NCBI GenBank assembly: GCA_009760855.2
Contig: WPIO01000022.1
Location: 2,485,001-2,549,000, forward strand
Length of the DNA: 64,000 bases
Source of the DNA: Cristatella mucedo
Lineage: Eukaryota; Bryozoa; Phylactolaemata; Cristatellidae
Direction of reading: 5' to 3'
Shown here: one piece after another, positions 1 to 11,080 of the stretch
Layout: each line of letters starts with the position of its first letter
How positions within the stretch are numbered: position 1 is the first letter of the stretch
Made by a program: the position numbers and the translations under genes
Notes under the pieces: model-generated
Told to the model about the DNA's origin: nothing
Database searches by the model: none
The model's input: the letters and a program-made list of their open reading frames with translations, nothing else

Positions 1-425
1 TGGTATGTGATAGTACGTTTGCTGTCAGCAGGCATAAACACAAAGGAAATTTCACACGGACCCAGAAAATGCTGTGAAGAACATTTGACTCTATGCTTGT
101 TTAATTTTCTTCAAGTCAAGTGATTTCTGGACTTCAGTCGGGACAGTAAGTTCCAGGCTTTTGGAGTGGAGACCTTAGGGCGTGGTCTCTAAAGGATTTT
201 AGGTTGGCAAGAGGCACAGCTAAAACGACTGGAGTCAGAAGATCAGGTGGCGTTGCCTAGCCTGATTTGGAAGTAGTTCGGATAGGTAAGCTAGAGCCAG
301 AGAATGAAGGAACCTGACAGCGATCGAGAAAGCCCCGAAGATTTTGAGGAGCCAGTGCAGGCCAGTGAGAAAAGGTGTAATGTGGCAATTTTGACGTTAA
401 CGACAGCCAAGCCTGGCTGCCAAGG
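1..425 (-). mobile_element. LINE-1 (L2/CR1-like) 3' relic
   Basis: Diverged copy of the LINE-1 family seen many times in this window, read on the minus strand. The block running from the 'cacaaaggaaatttcacacggacc' stretch through the 'ttccaggcttttggag' and 'gaatgaagga' stretches matches the 3' UTR and C-terminal coding part of the better copies at 30511-31480 and 14150-15357. All frames are broken. It lies in or upstream of the intron preceding the phosphatase exon at 691. Confidence 0.7.
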
Positions 426-690
426 TTTGATATGTCTGGGCCTGTCTTGAGCAAAGTCTTGTGGTAGTCTTAATGCCGTCAAATTGCAGCCTGCTTAATT
501 CTGTCCTTGGTCCTTTACTGGTTGCATTCTTCTGCCTTGTCGCTGGTCAGTTTTAGCCTGCGGGCGGTGTCTATAGAGAATTTGTATTGCATGCCGCACA
601 TGGGTAGCGTTCATGTCTGTATACTTGTTGCATGTGAAATGCCAAGAATGAGTTTGCATCCATGCGCTGTCTTTGTTACTCTTTTACCAG

Positions 691-826
691 GAATGGTGCT
701 GATCATTCAGGCCTTTTCATCGCTGCCCTCAATGTTTTGGACCGGCTCAAGGAAGATCAGGAAGTCGACGTCTTCCACACTGTTGAGATGATTAAGATAT
801 TTAGACCGCAATTCGTGTACAGTGAG
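691..826 (+). CDS. PTP D2 exon with P-loop
   Basis: 136 bp: one base completing a split codon plus 45 codons. The acceptor is a polypyrimidine run ending cttttaccag|G and the donor is GAG|gtaggg. It encodes NGADHSG, the rest of the P-loop and its following helix. Confidence 0.85.
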
Positions 827-1861
827 GTAGGGTGCATGAGGTTGCCATATGCGTGAATGCTTAGTGCAACTTGATCCAGGTGCAAGCACCGAGTGGATCG
901 ACTAGCAAACGATGCTAGTTTCACTCGGCGGCCCGGCAGTGGCAGTGTGGGTGGCACGAAATCACTGTTAAAGTTGGAGGCATGGCAAGATAACCCTAGC
1001 TTGCAATGTAGGCACGGCTTCATAAACACAATTGTAAGAATACTAATTGTAAGCATTTGTATTGAATTGTAAGAATTGTAAGAATAATAATGTCGTTTAT
1101 ATGGCTCCCGCAGAGAACTAAATCTCCTATCCAGGCACTTTTCAACTCGTGCACGAGAATGAAATGTGTGCCACATCCTTTTTTCAATTCGCCAAGATTT
1201 AGTCGTGCCAGGGTTAGCAGCAGCTGGAAGGATGTAGCAGTCTAGCGTGAGATGCCCAGATCCTGCTGCTCGAAATTCCTTGCACGTGGGCTATAGTAAA
1301 CTGTCCTTTCGTGTCCAAATGTAGCATGTCGTACTTGTGAGCTCCCTCTATCCTGTCCTAAAGCCCCCCCCCCGGCAACCCTGCTTGATACTTATGTCTC
1401 GGTTAGTTCGATTGTCAACGTTGTGTGCCATTCTGCAGGCTTCCATAAGAGCACTTTACGTCGGCCTGATCTAGAGAGAGAGAGAGCATCAACTTCAGCT
1501 CTTAGCTCCTCTAGACGGGGATCACAGCAGGCCCGAAAGCTGTCGTGGGCGGTGGGATGACTGCCCGTCATAGCTCACTGTGTACTTCGTAGGAATGTGG
1601 TTTTCGTAGATCTTTACCTACTCGTTGCTGCTCAGCCGTGCTTTAATGCTACCTTATCCTTTAAGAAACCGGTTAATTTTTGGAATTTATCGATTTCTGT
1701 TGCCGAAAAGCTCTCGTGCCAATGAATATGCTGTTGTTTCTCTCATTTAACTATCTGAATTGCTTACGTTTGTTTTTTAGGCTCAATATAACTTTTTATA
1801 TACACTGGCATCTGCTATTCTTGGAAGCTCGGATAACTATTCTAACATCATCGGTGTTTAG
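691..1861 (+). CDS. Receptor-type protein tyrosine phosphatase, 3' end of gene (D2 domain, two exons)
   Basis: Partial gene; joined coding parts are 691-826 and 1781-1861. The first exon reads NGADHSGLFIAALNVLDRL and continues through VDVFHTVEMIK and RPQFVYSE; the second reads AQYNFLYTLASAILG and ends at TAG. This is the PTP fold after the signature cysteine: the P-loop glycine motif, the VDVF..V helix, the RPxxV strand and the QYxFLY segment. Receptor PTPs carry an active D1 and a usually weak or inactive D2 domain on the cytoplasmic side; the short tail after QYNFLY suits a C-terminal D2. In active enzymes the loop is C-x5-R-[ST]; here the arginine position is histidine (NGADHSG against the usual NGGGRSG), so this domain should be catalytically dead. 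The cysteine would lie in the previous exon, which is not seen in the window. Splice phases agree (691 starts after two bases of a split codon; 826/1781 is phase 0). The family is clear, the subtype is not. Confidence 0.85.
827..1780 (+). other. Phosphatase gene intron, 954 bp
   Basis: GT...AG intron between the two D2 exons. It holds a C10 run near 1366 and a short (GA)n at 1474-1486. I see no mobile element or other exon in it. Confidence 0.7.
1781..1861 (+). CDS. PTP D2 terminal exon
   Basis: 26 codons plus TAG. The acceptor is tttgttttttag|GCT, phase 0. Residues AQYNFLYTLASAI match the conserved [EQ]QY.F.Y helix near the end of PTP domains. Confidence 0.8.
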   Translation, partial: AQYNFLYTLASAILGSSDNYSNIIGV

Positions 1862-2947
1862 GAACATCGCATGTTGTGGCTCTTTTGGACAGCCACGTTC
1901 TTTTATAGCAGCGTATTATGCTGGGTCGTAGATAAACTCACTAAACTCACTGTGATTGTGGCACTGCCAACTCGACTGTTCGCTAGTTACCAAGCATGCC
2001 GTAGAGCCCTCCGAAACATGGTCGTCTATATAGAGGCAATGAAACGCTGGCATCACTTTGCGACTGTGCCTAACTCGTCGATAATTTTCCAAGTTATGCT
2101 GTTGATGCCATGTCAAAACTTTATTCTGCATTACATATCGTTTTCTTTTAAGGTCATAGTTTTTATCAAGCTTACATATCCTTACCGTGCGTCGCAGTTA
2201 TTCGCGATCTGCTGTGCCTGCTTGTGGCAGGGAACGCCAGATCTAATTAAACTTTCGCAACCTTCAGTTCCTTCAGACTTTCATTTTGCTGCACATTCGT
2301 CCACACGGTGTTGTGCTGCTGATCAAGCTGCTTATCAAATCCAATGATCGCTTACTTGTAGCCGGTTTGTAAAAAGGGTGCTCTGTGATGACCTGCTATA
2401 TTGACCCTTTAGGATAGCTTAGTGAAGAAAGAAACAACTCCGTCGCCCCAAATCCTTGTGTCAAAGAGAATGTAGGCTAGGTGTTACGGCAGGAAACAAT
2501 GCTTATAACTTCGCGTTATGTCTGGCCCAAGATGAAGGCTGAAATTCGGGTTTGGGCAAGAACTTGCCAACACCACCAGCACTCCAAGGTTTTGAGGCAC
2601 ATCGTTCCCGCTAGAGGAGTTTGTAGTCCGGTCGCTTGACTTTTCGAACACGTCCTCGTCGACATTGTCGCCAAGCTAGCTCCATCCGCCTGAGGCTTCC
2701 GGTACTTCCTTACCTCCATGGGTCGCTTCAATAGATCCCGGAGGCCAGTCGCTTGCCGTCATGTCTATTGAGATCTGAGCACATGCCTTTTTAGAAGGCT
2801 GGGTCTCACGATTCGGCACCACGAGGCGGATATCACAACAGACCGCAGTGCTCAGTTTAGCTGCTTGGATCGGTCTTTTTCAGACTCCTCGGCTGCCATC
2901 GAAGTCGGACCACGTATTATCATCCCGAGGCTAATGGCTTTAAAAAT
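1862..2947. other. Phosphatase 3' UTR / intergenic DNA
   Basis: Immediately follows the phosphatase stop codon, so its first part is presumably 3' UTR. I found no canonical AATAAA close by and recognise no repeat or conserved coding segment. ORFs of up to 158 codons here lack any recognisable domain. Confidence 0.4.
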
Positions 2948-3114
2948 ACAAGCTGATTTAGCAGCTTCTTTTGTATAGCGACAGAAGAGCCTTTACGGTT
3001 ATCACTACTGCTTGCAGGGGCGATTAAGGATCGCCCACCACAGGATTCGAACCCGTGACTTCGGGACGAAGTCGTTAAAAGCAGCCGCCTTACCTAATGA
3101 GCCATCGCGGCTAG
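2948..3114 (-). mobile_element. SINE-B (tRNA-derived)
   Basis: On the minus strand it begins with a tRNA-like head: an A-box-like TGGCTCATTAGG and a B box GGGTTCGAATCC. A family-specific body (a segment reading ggctcttctgtcgctata) and an end rich in agctgctaaatcagctt follow. The same order recurs at 13777, 32243, 44485 and 47828, so this is a SINE family and not a tRNA gene. The anticodon-stem region does not fold as a normal tRNA. Confidence 0.75.
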
Positions 3115-3485
3115 TAGAACGATTTCACTGGCAAATAAAGGTTGCCGCCCGTACCCCTTTCTCGTGCACAGTGGCATCGACAGCTTCCTCTCATCCTCCT
3201 CGGTTTTCGAAGCTCGATGAAAGAGGACATCGGATTTAGCAGCCATCAAGTAATGTACGGCACCGAGCTGCGATAGCTAGGCGAATTTGTTGCCTCTGTT
3301 TCAACCCCGTGCAGAGCTCAATCCGACCACCTTCACCGACCGACTGACATGGAGACGACAGCCTGGCCGACCTCCATCCTAACTCTCGGCGTTCGCAAGG
3401 ACCTCGTTCACTCACGTTTTCGTACGCATCGACAGCATCAGAGGTCCGTTGGACCAACCGTACGCCGGCCTATACTTATATCTTT
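3115..3485. other. Unassigned stretch
   Basis: About 370 bp between SINE-B and the GT microsatellite. Short ORFs on both strands overlap each other; none has a recognisable domain. Confidence 0.3.
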
Positions 3486-3497
3486 GTGCGTGCGTGC

Positions 3498-3569
<72 letters not shown>

Positions 3570-3585
3570 TTTAAGGGGCGCTAGG

Positions 3586-3662
<77 letters not shown>
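3486..3662. repeat. Compound microsatellite (GCGT)n-(GT)n-(TA)n
   Basis: A GCGT ramp leads into a pure GT tract to 3568, a 16-bp spacer, then a TA tract to 3662 with one GA interruption. The VCVCV and YIYIY reading frames across it are artefacts. Confidence 0.95.
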
Positions 3663-3665
<3 letters not shown>

Positions 3666-4154
3666 TTGTGCTTGGCAATCACATCAGCGAGAGGGATATA
3701 TATAGGACCGGACCTATTTATTTGTCTATATATAAGGATCTTTCATTCACGTCAACACTCTGGAGTCTCCCACTGAGATAGGACCTGAACCCCAACGTGG
3801 TACTTTCTATGTCATCGATGGCAAAGAAGACGCTGTCGCCATCAGCTGACTTTAAGCCGGCTTATCTCGATGCATCTCAGCGAACCCCAGCTGCACACAG
3901 CGCCCGGCCGCCATTACCGGGAGGATGGGCCTTTGCTGTCCTCGGCCCCAGCCCTTGCACCACGCCGGCAGTGAGTAGATTTAAAGGCCAAGCCACGAGC
4001 GGATCATTTCGCTTCCAAGCTAATCCTTTCCACGTTAGGCATTGCGTCGTTTACCAGTTCCTTTGTCGCTCGAAAGCAGCAAGCTCAGACGAGGCTGGCT
4101 GTAGCGGTCAGCAACAGCCTGCCTTGTAAGTGAGCCATGTCGAGGCCGTTTCCC
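3663..4154. other. Unassigned stretch
   Basis: No recognised repeat or coding similarity. Confidence 0.3.
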
Positions 4155-4268
4155 CACATGTATTTGTATTTGATGACCGATGTCGTGGGCTCGAGCTCCG
4201 TAGTATATGTGAGGCACCCGAATAGAGATTAAATTCTTGAAGGGCGCTATAAAAACGATTTATATTAT
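4155..4268 (+). mobile_element. SINE-A fragment
   Basis: Carries the family's B box (GGCTCGAGCTCC, one change from GGCTCGAGCCCC) and the tail with AGAGATTAAATTCTTG...GGGCGCTATA, which matches the SINE-A tails at 11681 and 54855. The A-box half is too diverged to place. Confidence 0.65.
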
Positions 4269-5440
4269 GTCTCCCTTCGCCTGCAGTAGTGTTTTGGTCA
4301 GCAACGACCCATTTCACCGGAGCCATGCCGAGACCGGCGCCACACCCTCCTCGCCTTTGCCATCCTTGGTTGCTGCGAGCAGTTCGAGTGGGACGGGGGC
4401 CATCAGTGGGCAAACGATTTCGTACCGCGTACTGGGAAGCAGCTTCCTGTATGGCACAAAGGCAGCAGGATTCCGACAGTCATCTCTCCTGACAGGGATT
4501 TAAGGACCACCATTTTCAGGCGACACTCGGACACACGCATGCGAAGCCAGAGCGCTCTATGCCGCTTACTCCAAGTAAATGCATGTACTGAGCTCAACAA
4601 AGGTTCCACCGACCCAACTAAAGGTGTGGCTCGTTAGTGCCTGCTACGCAAGAGGCGAACCGGCAGCAACAGTCGTGCTAAATGAGGATGCCGCATTGCC
4701 AGAAAGGAAAAATATGTGCTGTACGCACGAAGTCGTTCAATCCACGGCTTCCAAAACAAAAGAAGGGATACGTGCATTAGCTTACTCAAGCCGGGCTTGC
4801 AGTAATCTCTTGTTCAATCCTGCATACTTTCAGCCACCTCAGGAGCTCCAAGTAGCAGTCGGCCACCAGAGCCAACGATGTGTATAATGGTGGCGCTGAC
4901 TGCAAGCTTGCTCCACTTCAGATTGGCGAAGTCATGCTTTGCTCCTCTCATCTGCAGTCGATGCATCTCAGTACCCGTATGCACCCGTTACCCGTACGCA
5001 CCTGGCTCCATCTCGATATCGCACGAAAATGCCCCCTCCCGATACCACTGCGTAGGGAAAGTCCTTGTGGAACATCTATCGACTAGCTTAAGAGGATGCC
5101 TTAAAAAGACGTGTTCATGAGCACACCTCGCAATAGGCAGTCGTGCCAACCTGTTGTTTGTGCGAGCAGTCGCGAACAGTAAAAGATAGAACGTCAATAC
5201 AGCAGGCAGTGTATTAACGAACGCTTGGAGCGATGCGAACGCCCATGACCGCCATGACTCATCCTTGTCCCGGAGAATCTGACGTATGCAGCCTCATCAT
5301 GAGTCGAGACAATAAGGCGTTTCTTTATCTTTTCTGGCAAAGCTGTATCAGATAAGTCGAGCACGGCTTTTCGACGTTGTGGTTTCGTTTAATTGATGAC
5401 ACTGCCCCAGGTCGTTGTACGGATGGGCTGCGCCACTCGA
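4269..5440. other. Unassigned stretch
   Basis: Over 1 kb without a recognised repeat or conserved coding segment; overlapping ORFs of up to 102 codons on both strands have no visible domain. Confidence 0.3.
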
Positions 5441-5640
5441 TGCGGTAGTCAGTCGGGACGTGCTATTGGTGATTGCTATGACAGGGGAGTCGGGGGCACT
5501 CCAGTGGGCGAGAGGGGCGAGAAGAGCCGTGCTTCACCCTGCTCTCTGAGAGTGGTGAAATAAACCGGCGGTGGTGCTCGTCGGCTAGCGTTCTGTGCTG
5601 TTCGCTAAGATAACTCAAGCTACAGACATTATTCCAATAT
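5441..5640 (+). other. Possible LTR-like segment with AATAAA
   Basis: A gtgaAATAAAccggcggtgg block at about 5555-5575 sits downstream of a GC-rich stretch and resembles in layout the segment around 15640-15700, where AATAAA is followed by a similar gg-tg-rich sequence. This suggests two diverged LTR or terminator relics. Termini and target duplications were not found. It could instead be a distal polyadenylation site of the phosphatase gene. Confidence 0.2.
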
Positions 5641-6345
5641 TCACCATTTTATTGGCAAGACCGAATTCAAGGCAGAGCAAAGACTAGTAACTTTTACCAG
5701 GATCTTGTCTCAGGATCGACAAGCTCGAGGGCAACAACTATCTTGAGCTCTAATAAAAACGTATCGTCCAGTTGCAGGGAGACTCCTCATCGCAACAGTC
5801 CGAAGCTTAACACGTGCTGCTGCTTTCTCGCACTGCTGCCGATGCTCTGTAATGCTGCTGTTGCTTCGTAATGGCGGAGTGCAAGGCCTCATGCTGCTGT
5901 CTTCAGTGCTCCTTGCCTTTACGAAGGGCTGCTCCGTTGCTCAGTAAGTGCGTGCACGTGGGCGGACCGTCGCTAGAGGCAGGGCTGCCATTGAGAATTA
6001 GGCCGGCATCACGGAAATCCTGCGGTCAGTCCCCCCCCCACTCCCGTAGCACAATCATGCGATCCTAGGCTCCAGATGACGAGCCCTGTTTGGCAGACAA
6101 GTTCGGATGGACTTAGGTTCCAAATTAGTTTCCTAATACTTTCTCGTGAAATTCGCCTTAATGCTTAATGTTCAATAGTAGATAAGCACACGTAAGGATG
6201 CACGCCGAGCGTTTTTATCGATTGATATTAAGACACAATCAGGCGATTGACTATTTTTTCCGACCCCGTAGGAGAGAGAAGAACAAGAGGTCCGATCTAA
6301 CTAAAAGGCAGGCAGAGAAGGGTGCTTTCGTTTAGCTCAAGCGGA
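5641..6345. other. Unassigned stretch
   Basis: Includes a C9 run near 6031. No recognised element or conserved coding segment. Confidence 0.3.
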
Positions 6346-6540
6346 GGTTGGGCCGTGATAGGTCCAGAGGTAAGGTTCGCGCTTGCCCTTCCCGACCTAG
6401 GTCGTGGATTCAAATCCGGTGGGCAATCTTTTACTGCCAACTGCAGCCGGGGGGATGATTGCCGAAAATTTAAAGTGCCTAGAAAGAGATTGAGTTCTCT
6501 GAAGACGCTTTATCAAGAATATTATTACTATCATAGCTGT
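6346..6540 (+). mobile_element. SINE-C: tRNA-like head with LINE-1 3' tail
   Basis: The head contains an A-box-like TGATAGGTCCAGAGG and a B box GGATTCAAATCC. The body ends in AAAGTGCCTAGAAAGAG, then ATTGAGTTCTCTGAAG, ACGCTTTATCAAG and a TTA-rich run. That tail is almost the same as the 3' end of the LINE-1 copies at 8032 and 15357, as expected for a SINE mobilised by LINE-1 reverse transcriptase. Only one clear copy was seen. Confidence 0.7.
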
Positions 6541-6583
6541 TAACTGCTCTTCTGCCGCGATAAACAAATGAGACTGTTAAATA

Positions 6584-6586
6584 TGG

Positions 6587-6622
<36 letters not shown>
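6584..6622. repeat. (TA)n microsatellite
   Basis: Pure alternating TA of about 38 bp. Confidence 0.95.
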
Positions 6623-6626
<4 letters not shown>

Positions 6627-6780
6627 GAGGTGTGCGTCTGCCACGAAAAGATGGATGTGGATTCCGGTGTATCTGACCTTCAGAGGGATTGACCTCACAG
6701 CTGACGAGAAATTGGGTAGCGAGCCATTTGCTACGTTACTGCCATCCTAGGGGGTAAGTTTGGAGGTAGTTTGAACTTAG

Positions 6781-8032
6781 CCGCGACTCAAAAAGCAGTT
6801 GAGAACAGGCAAAGACATCGTACAGAGCGTAAAAGAGAGGAGAGAGGATCGTCTGAGGAGGGTACCTCAGGGCTCCGTGCTAGGTCCGCTTCTTTACACG
6901 GTTTATACTCTCCCCCTGGCTGATGTGATTACCAAGCACAATCTAGGCTTTCACTTCTATGCGGATGACACTCAGTTGTACATTTACTTTGATTCCTCCC
7001 AGCCTTCGAGCACCTCGAATTCTCTCAACTCACTTGCTGCATGCATTGATGACATCCACACATGGATGGCAGCAAGTTTTCTAAAACTAAGCGATGATAA
7101 AACTAACTTACTAGTTATGAGCAAACCCAGTCTTATTCAGAAATTGGAAAGGCTGATGCTCAAAATTGGCTCTGCCAGCATATCTCCTGTTGAATCAGCT
7201 CGAAATCTAGGTGTCATGTTCCAAAATGACCTCTCGTTAGACGTCCACATCAGCTCCACAGTCAAATCTGCCTTCTTTCAGCTACATAATATTCCTAAAA
7301 TTCGGGCTTGTTTAGATAAGGATACCACGTCCAAGTTGGTCCATGCATTCGTGACATCCCGTCTTGACTTCTGTAACTCACTGCATTCTGGCCTACCGGC
7401 ATGTGCAATCAGGCGATTGCAGCTGGTGCAAAACTCTGCCGCTAGGCTTGTCTGTCGTGAGCGTCGCAGTTGCTACATCACTCCACTTCTCACCGACCTG
7501 CACTGGCTACCAGTCAAGCAATGGATCGACTTCAAGGTTTTGTCACTCACTTTTAGGTCACTTCATTCTTTGGCCCCAGCCTATCTTTCAGATCTAATCC
7601 CCCAGCAGGCCAAGCATCGTACCACCTGCTTTTCGGAATCCGACAGTTTACAAATACCTCGTACAAACCTCAAATCCCATGGAGACAGTGCATTTAGTTC
7701 GTATGCTCCCAAAGCCTGGAACTCCCGACCTGCGTCAGAACATCCCCTGACCTGACTACATTTAAAAACAACTTAAAAACACACCGATTTAGGACAGCAT
7801 TTAGTGGGTGATTCGTCCTTCGTTGCTTATGCGTGCTGACACTGTGCATGCTGCCACTAACCACATTTGCATACTGACCTTGTGCAAGTCACCCCTAACC
7901 ATGGTATTCATGTTTTTGATCAAGCATGATATTACTCACCATCAACTGCGTTTCCCTTTGCAGCAAATGTAAGCACCTAGAGAGGGATTGAGTTCTCTGA
8001 GGGCGCTTTATCAAGTGCATTATTATTATGTC
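6781..8032 (+). mobile_element. LINE-1 copy, 5'-truncated, RT C-terminal half
   Basis: An open frame (6799-7755) encodes the C-terminal part of an L2/CR1-like reverse transcriptase. It has [15 protein letters not shown], the catalytic FYADDTQLY, then [29 protein letters not shown] and [15 protein letters not shown]. The frame ends early relative to other copies ([11 protein letters not shown], where a conserved copy reads [16 protein letters not shown]), so it is probably inactive. The 3' UTR runs to a GCGCC...AGTTCTCT...CGCTTTATCAAG tail and a short TTA run. Confidence 0.9.
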
Positions 8033-8519
8033 TGTCCAGCCGGGACAGCGGGAGAGAAAAAAATTTCATTTCACAGTTATCACCCACTCAAAGAAAGCGA
8101 CGTCATTTCTCATTCAAGCAAGAAGGAGTCAGATTTGATTTGCACTCAAGTATTATTCAGTAGCGAGTGGACGTCTGTAATGTGATACGGCCGTGTGGGG
8201 TCAACCGGCTGGGCCAAGACTGCCCTTTGACTTAGGGCAGGATCAATGATATTTTCCATCTTGGAACATAATGGGGCGGAGCACGTGTGACGGTATGTGG
8301 TATCCAGCGGTGAGTGTTCCCCTTTCTCAGTTATCTCATCCCAAAAAATGGAGGACTGGCATTCCTGGACAACGGAGCCAACCACAGAAGGCCACGAGGA
8401 ACTGACTACCGAGCCTGGAAGCTGAGAGTTAGTTTTTAGCACAGTGGATTGCGTGTTCCCACATGTTATGTTTTTCATTATGCCCCCTAGTTTTGAGCCC
8501 TTTACGAGCCAAGGCTGTG
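8033..8519. other. Unassigned stretch
   Basis: No recognised element. A 110-codon minus-strand ORF here has no identifiable domain. Confidence 0.3.
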
Positions 8520-8720
8520 CACAATAATATTGTTATTGTATTTAATTTTTTATATTCAACCATAAATACATTGCAATATTTAATTCTAAAATACAATATA
8601 ATGCAATGTCTAATTCCAAAATACAATATATTGCAATAATCAATCCAAAATATACAATATATTGTAATATTGTATCCCACCAATCCAATATATTGCACAT
8701 TGTGTGTTGCAATGTTTTTC
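8520..8720. repeat. AT-rich repeat of CAATATATTG-type palindromes
   Basis: Imperfect reiteration of short palindromes related to CAATATATTG, separated by tccaaaa/tctaattc spacers; six or more occurrences in about 200 bp. A related cluster lies at 9370-9510. Confidence 0.7.
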
Positions 8721-9300
8721 TCTGTGCTTTCAGAAATAATCTTTACATTCCTGTTCGTTCTCTTCGTTATCATTTGCAGTCTCTGAGACTTTTTCATTCA
8801 CTTGCAGTGCGATCAGAGCCAAGTTCTACAGTGACTCGTTTTATTCAGAAAAGCAGTGCCTCCAACGTTCTGGGTTGCAAACTACGCCGGTAAGGACAAA
8901 CACTCGCTTCGTTATGTAGAAAAGTCTCTCCACCTCATTTGATGTTTGAAGCAAGAAGCGAGGGCTGATGTACGTTGCTGTACTTTGCTTTCTTCTTTTC
9001 AGCACTCAGCTTTCGCTTGAGTGCTCGCTCAGCAAAAGACGATTAAAAGCATCATCATCGGCAGCCGGATTTCCGCGTCCGGAGATACAGGCAGCAATAA
9101 TTGTTCAACAGTACATTTTTCATGAATTGTCAGAATGTTCTCCTTGGTTTTTGTATCTAGAAGATGACCGCTTCCAAATCTTTGCTGTTTATGATATCTG
9201 CATCGTTGCCAACATAGTGGTGGATGACTTTAGGTATGAGTCAATGATCGATTGGAATAAAACATCCGATTCTTCCATGGACATGTCGCGCCGCTGCAGC
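8721..9300. other. Unassigned stretch
   Basis: Lies between two blocks of the CAATATATTG repeat. An ORF from 8968 (166 codons) runs into the TA microsatellite and shows no domain. Confidence 0.3.
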
Positions 9301-9303
9301 GCT

Positions 9304-9321
9304 ATACTATATATCTATATA

Positions 9322-9370
<49 letters not shown>

Positions 9371-9510
9371 TTATACTGTCAAGCAATCCAGTACAATATA
9401 TTGATACTGTCAAGCAATCCAGTACAATATATTGGTACGGTCACCCAAATCAGCACAATGTATTGTAGCCAATATATTACAGTATATTGTATCTACAATG
9501 TATTTTTTTG
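9304..9510. repeat. (TA)n followed by tandem CAATATATTG units
   Basis: A TA tract to about 9366 precedes two nearly exact ~36-bp copies containing GATACTGTCAAGCAATCCAG plus tacaatatattg, then degenerate copies to about 9510. It shares the palindromic core with 8520-8720. Confidence 0.8.
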
Positions 9511-9687
9511 CAGCCTTTCTACGAGCTGAGCCGTGCTCCGTATGTGTTTCGTAACATGTACCTCTGGTGAAGTGACTAGTACTCCGAGACAGAAGCTGTT
9601 GCCATCAAGATTGCTTCTGTACGAGGGCTTTCCATCCGCATTCGTAAACGCATACATCATAGTTATTCCATGTTCCACTGTAGATCT

Positions 9688-9747
9688 ATACACACACACA
9701 CGCGCACGCACACACACACACACACACACACATTCTCTCTCTCTCTA

Positions 9748-9808
<61 letters not shown>
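9688..9808. repeat. Compound microsatellite (CA)n-(CT)n-(TA)n
   Basis: Three dinucleotide tracts abut: CA/CG to 9732, CT to 9766, TA to 9808. Confidence 0.95.
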
Positions 9809-9813
<5 letters not shown>

Positions 9814-10060
9814 GTTTTCTTTTAGCGCTCCGGAGCGGTTTACACGACGGCTACCGCACATCAGTATATACGCTCGCTCGCTTTCGTGGTCTGCGTATAA
9901 TATAATGCTGCCGTCGTCATAACAACCTCCACTTATCTGTGGGAGCAGTGTCCATCTTCGTCGCGCCGCCGCCGCCATCGCGTGCACGAGCCCCTACGAT
10001 GCTACATTGCTTAATCGACATCTTCGCCACGACCATTTAAGTCATTAAATAAATATATAA

Positions 10061-10204
10061 ATTAAAATTTATTTGTATAGCGCTCCAAGAGAACTTAATC
10101 TCTGTTCAGGCGCTTCACATATGCCTCGGCGCTTGAGTCCACGGCCTCAGAAAGACCTTGGTCGAGGCGAGCACCTTGACCGCTGAACCATTTCAGCTCG
10201 GCAG
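10061..10204 (-). mobile_element. SINE-A
   Basis: Minus-strand SINE-A: head with an A-box-like TGGTTCAGCGG, tRNA-like centre, B-box region (ggactcaagcgcc, degenerate), then the tail GAAGCGCCTGAACAGAG, ATTAAGTTCTCTTGGAG and CGCTATACAAATAA. The tail resembles the LINE-1 3' end. Confidence 0.8.
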
Positions 10205-10839
10205 AGCTTTGATTCAAGTTTGCATTTGTCTTACCTCTCATTTGGCGATTGCTGTTGATTACGTGCAAACTATCGCATGTAATGCAAAAAGCACTCTCAG
10301 GATTAATGTTGTTAATCCGTTGCAATTGATCGATCTCGTTGTTCAGGCGTTGACTGATATTCGAACAGCTGGCTATGATGATCTCTTAACAAAGATGCAG
10401 AAAGTTCTGTTCGAATTATAAATCTATATGTCTGACATAGTCATCAAACAAATACAGTAGACTCGGTTGCCTTCGTTGAAATGAGCATACAAATGATAAC
10501 GAGCACTTTATCCACGTCGATCGGCTTCTTCTACTTAGCAATTAGCAAGGTAAAGTCAGAATTGGACTTTCAGGTTAAGGACAGTGAGTCGATGGAGACG
10601 CTCCGTCTGGCTGATTTCAAGCTTCTCGTCAACTGTTCTTGGCATTCAATTTCGACAAACTTGTTGAGCTTGTAATCCATTCCACAAGATAGACTTTTCA
10701 GAAGTCGAGCCGAGGCTCTTACGAGAGCAGCTTCACAAATTTCTTAGGGAAGTCCGACTAGACTATTTAAATGAGACGCTTCCCGATTGTGCAGACTGGG
10801 TGCTGGCAAAGTCCGATGAAACACTCCGCACCTAGTTTT
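10205..10839. other. Unassigned stretch
   Basis: No recognised repeat up to the LINE-1 relic at 10840. Confidence 0.3.
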
Positions 10840-11080
10840 TCTGAGGGAACTTCAAAATTCCACGTTAAACTACTTCTCATTACCTTGCACTGGTCCACAT
10901 CAAGCAGCGTATCAATCTTGACGTTCTTTCACTCATTTTTAATTATTTTATTCTCTTGCACAGGCCTTTCCGAAATACTGGACTATCAGTCTTTGACCCG
11001 TACCGCTTGCTCTTCTGATTCAAGTCGTTTAGCCGTGCCTCGAGCCTCTCTTAAGTCTTTCGGAGGCCGTGCAAAACAGC
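10840..11080 (+). mobile_element. LINE-1 relic (RT C-terminus)
   Basis: Strongly decayed. ITLHWS(T)SSSVSILTF corresponds to the [19 protein letters not shown] block, and the following bases to the [18 protein letters not shown] block of better copies. Confidence 0.6.

Noticed and set aside
2948..3114. tRNA gene
   Set aside because: Has tRNA-like A and B boxes but no proper cloverleaf, and recurs with a fixed non-tRNA body: a SINE.
3349..3705. 118-codon ORF with Cys-Val and Tyr-Ile runs
   Set aside because: Read-through of GT and TA microsatellites.
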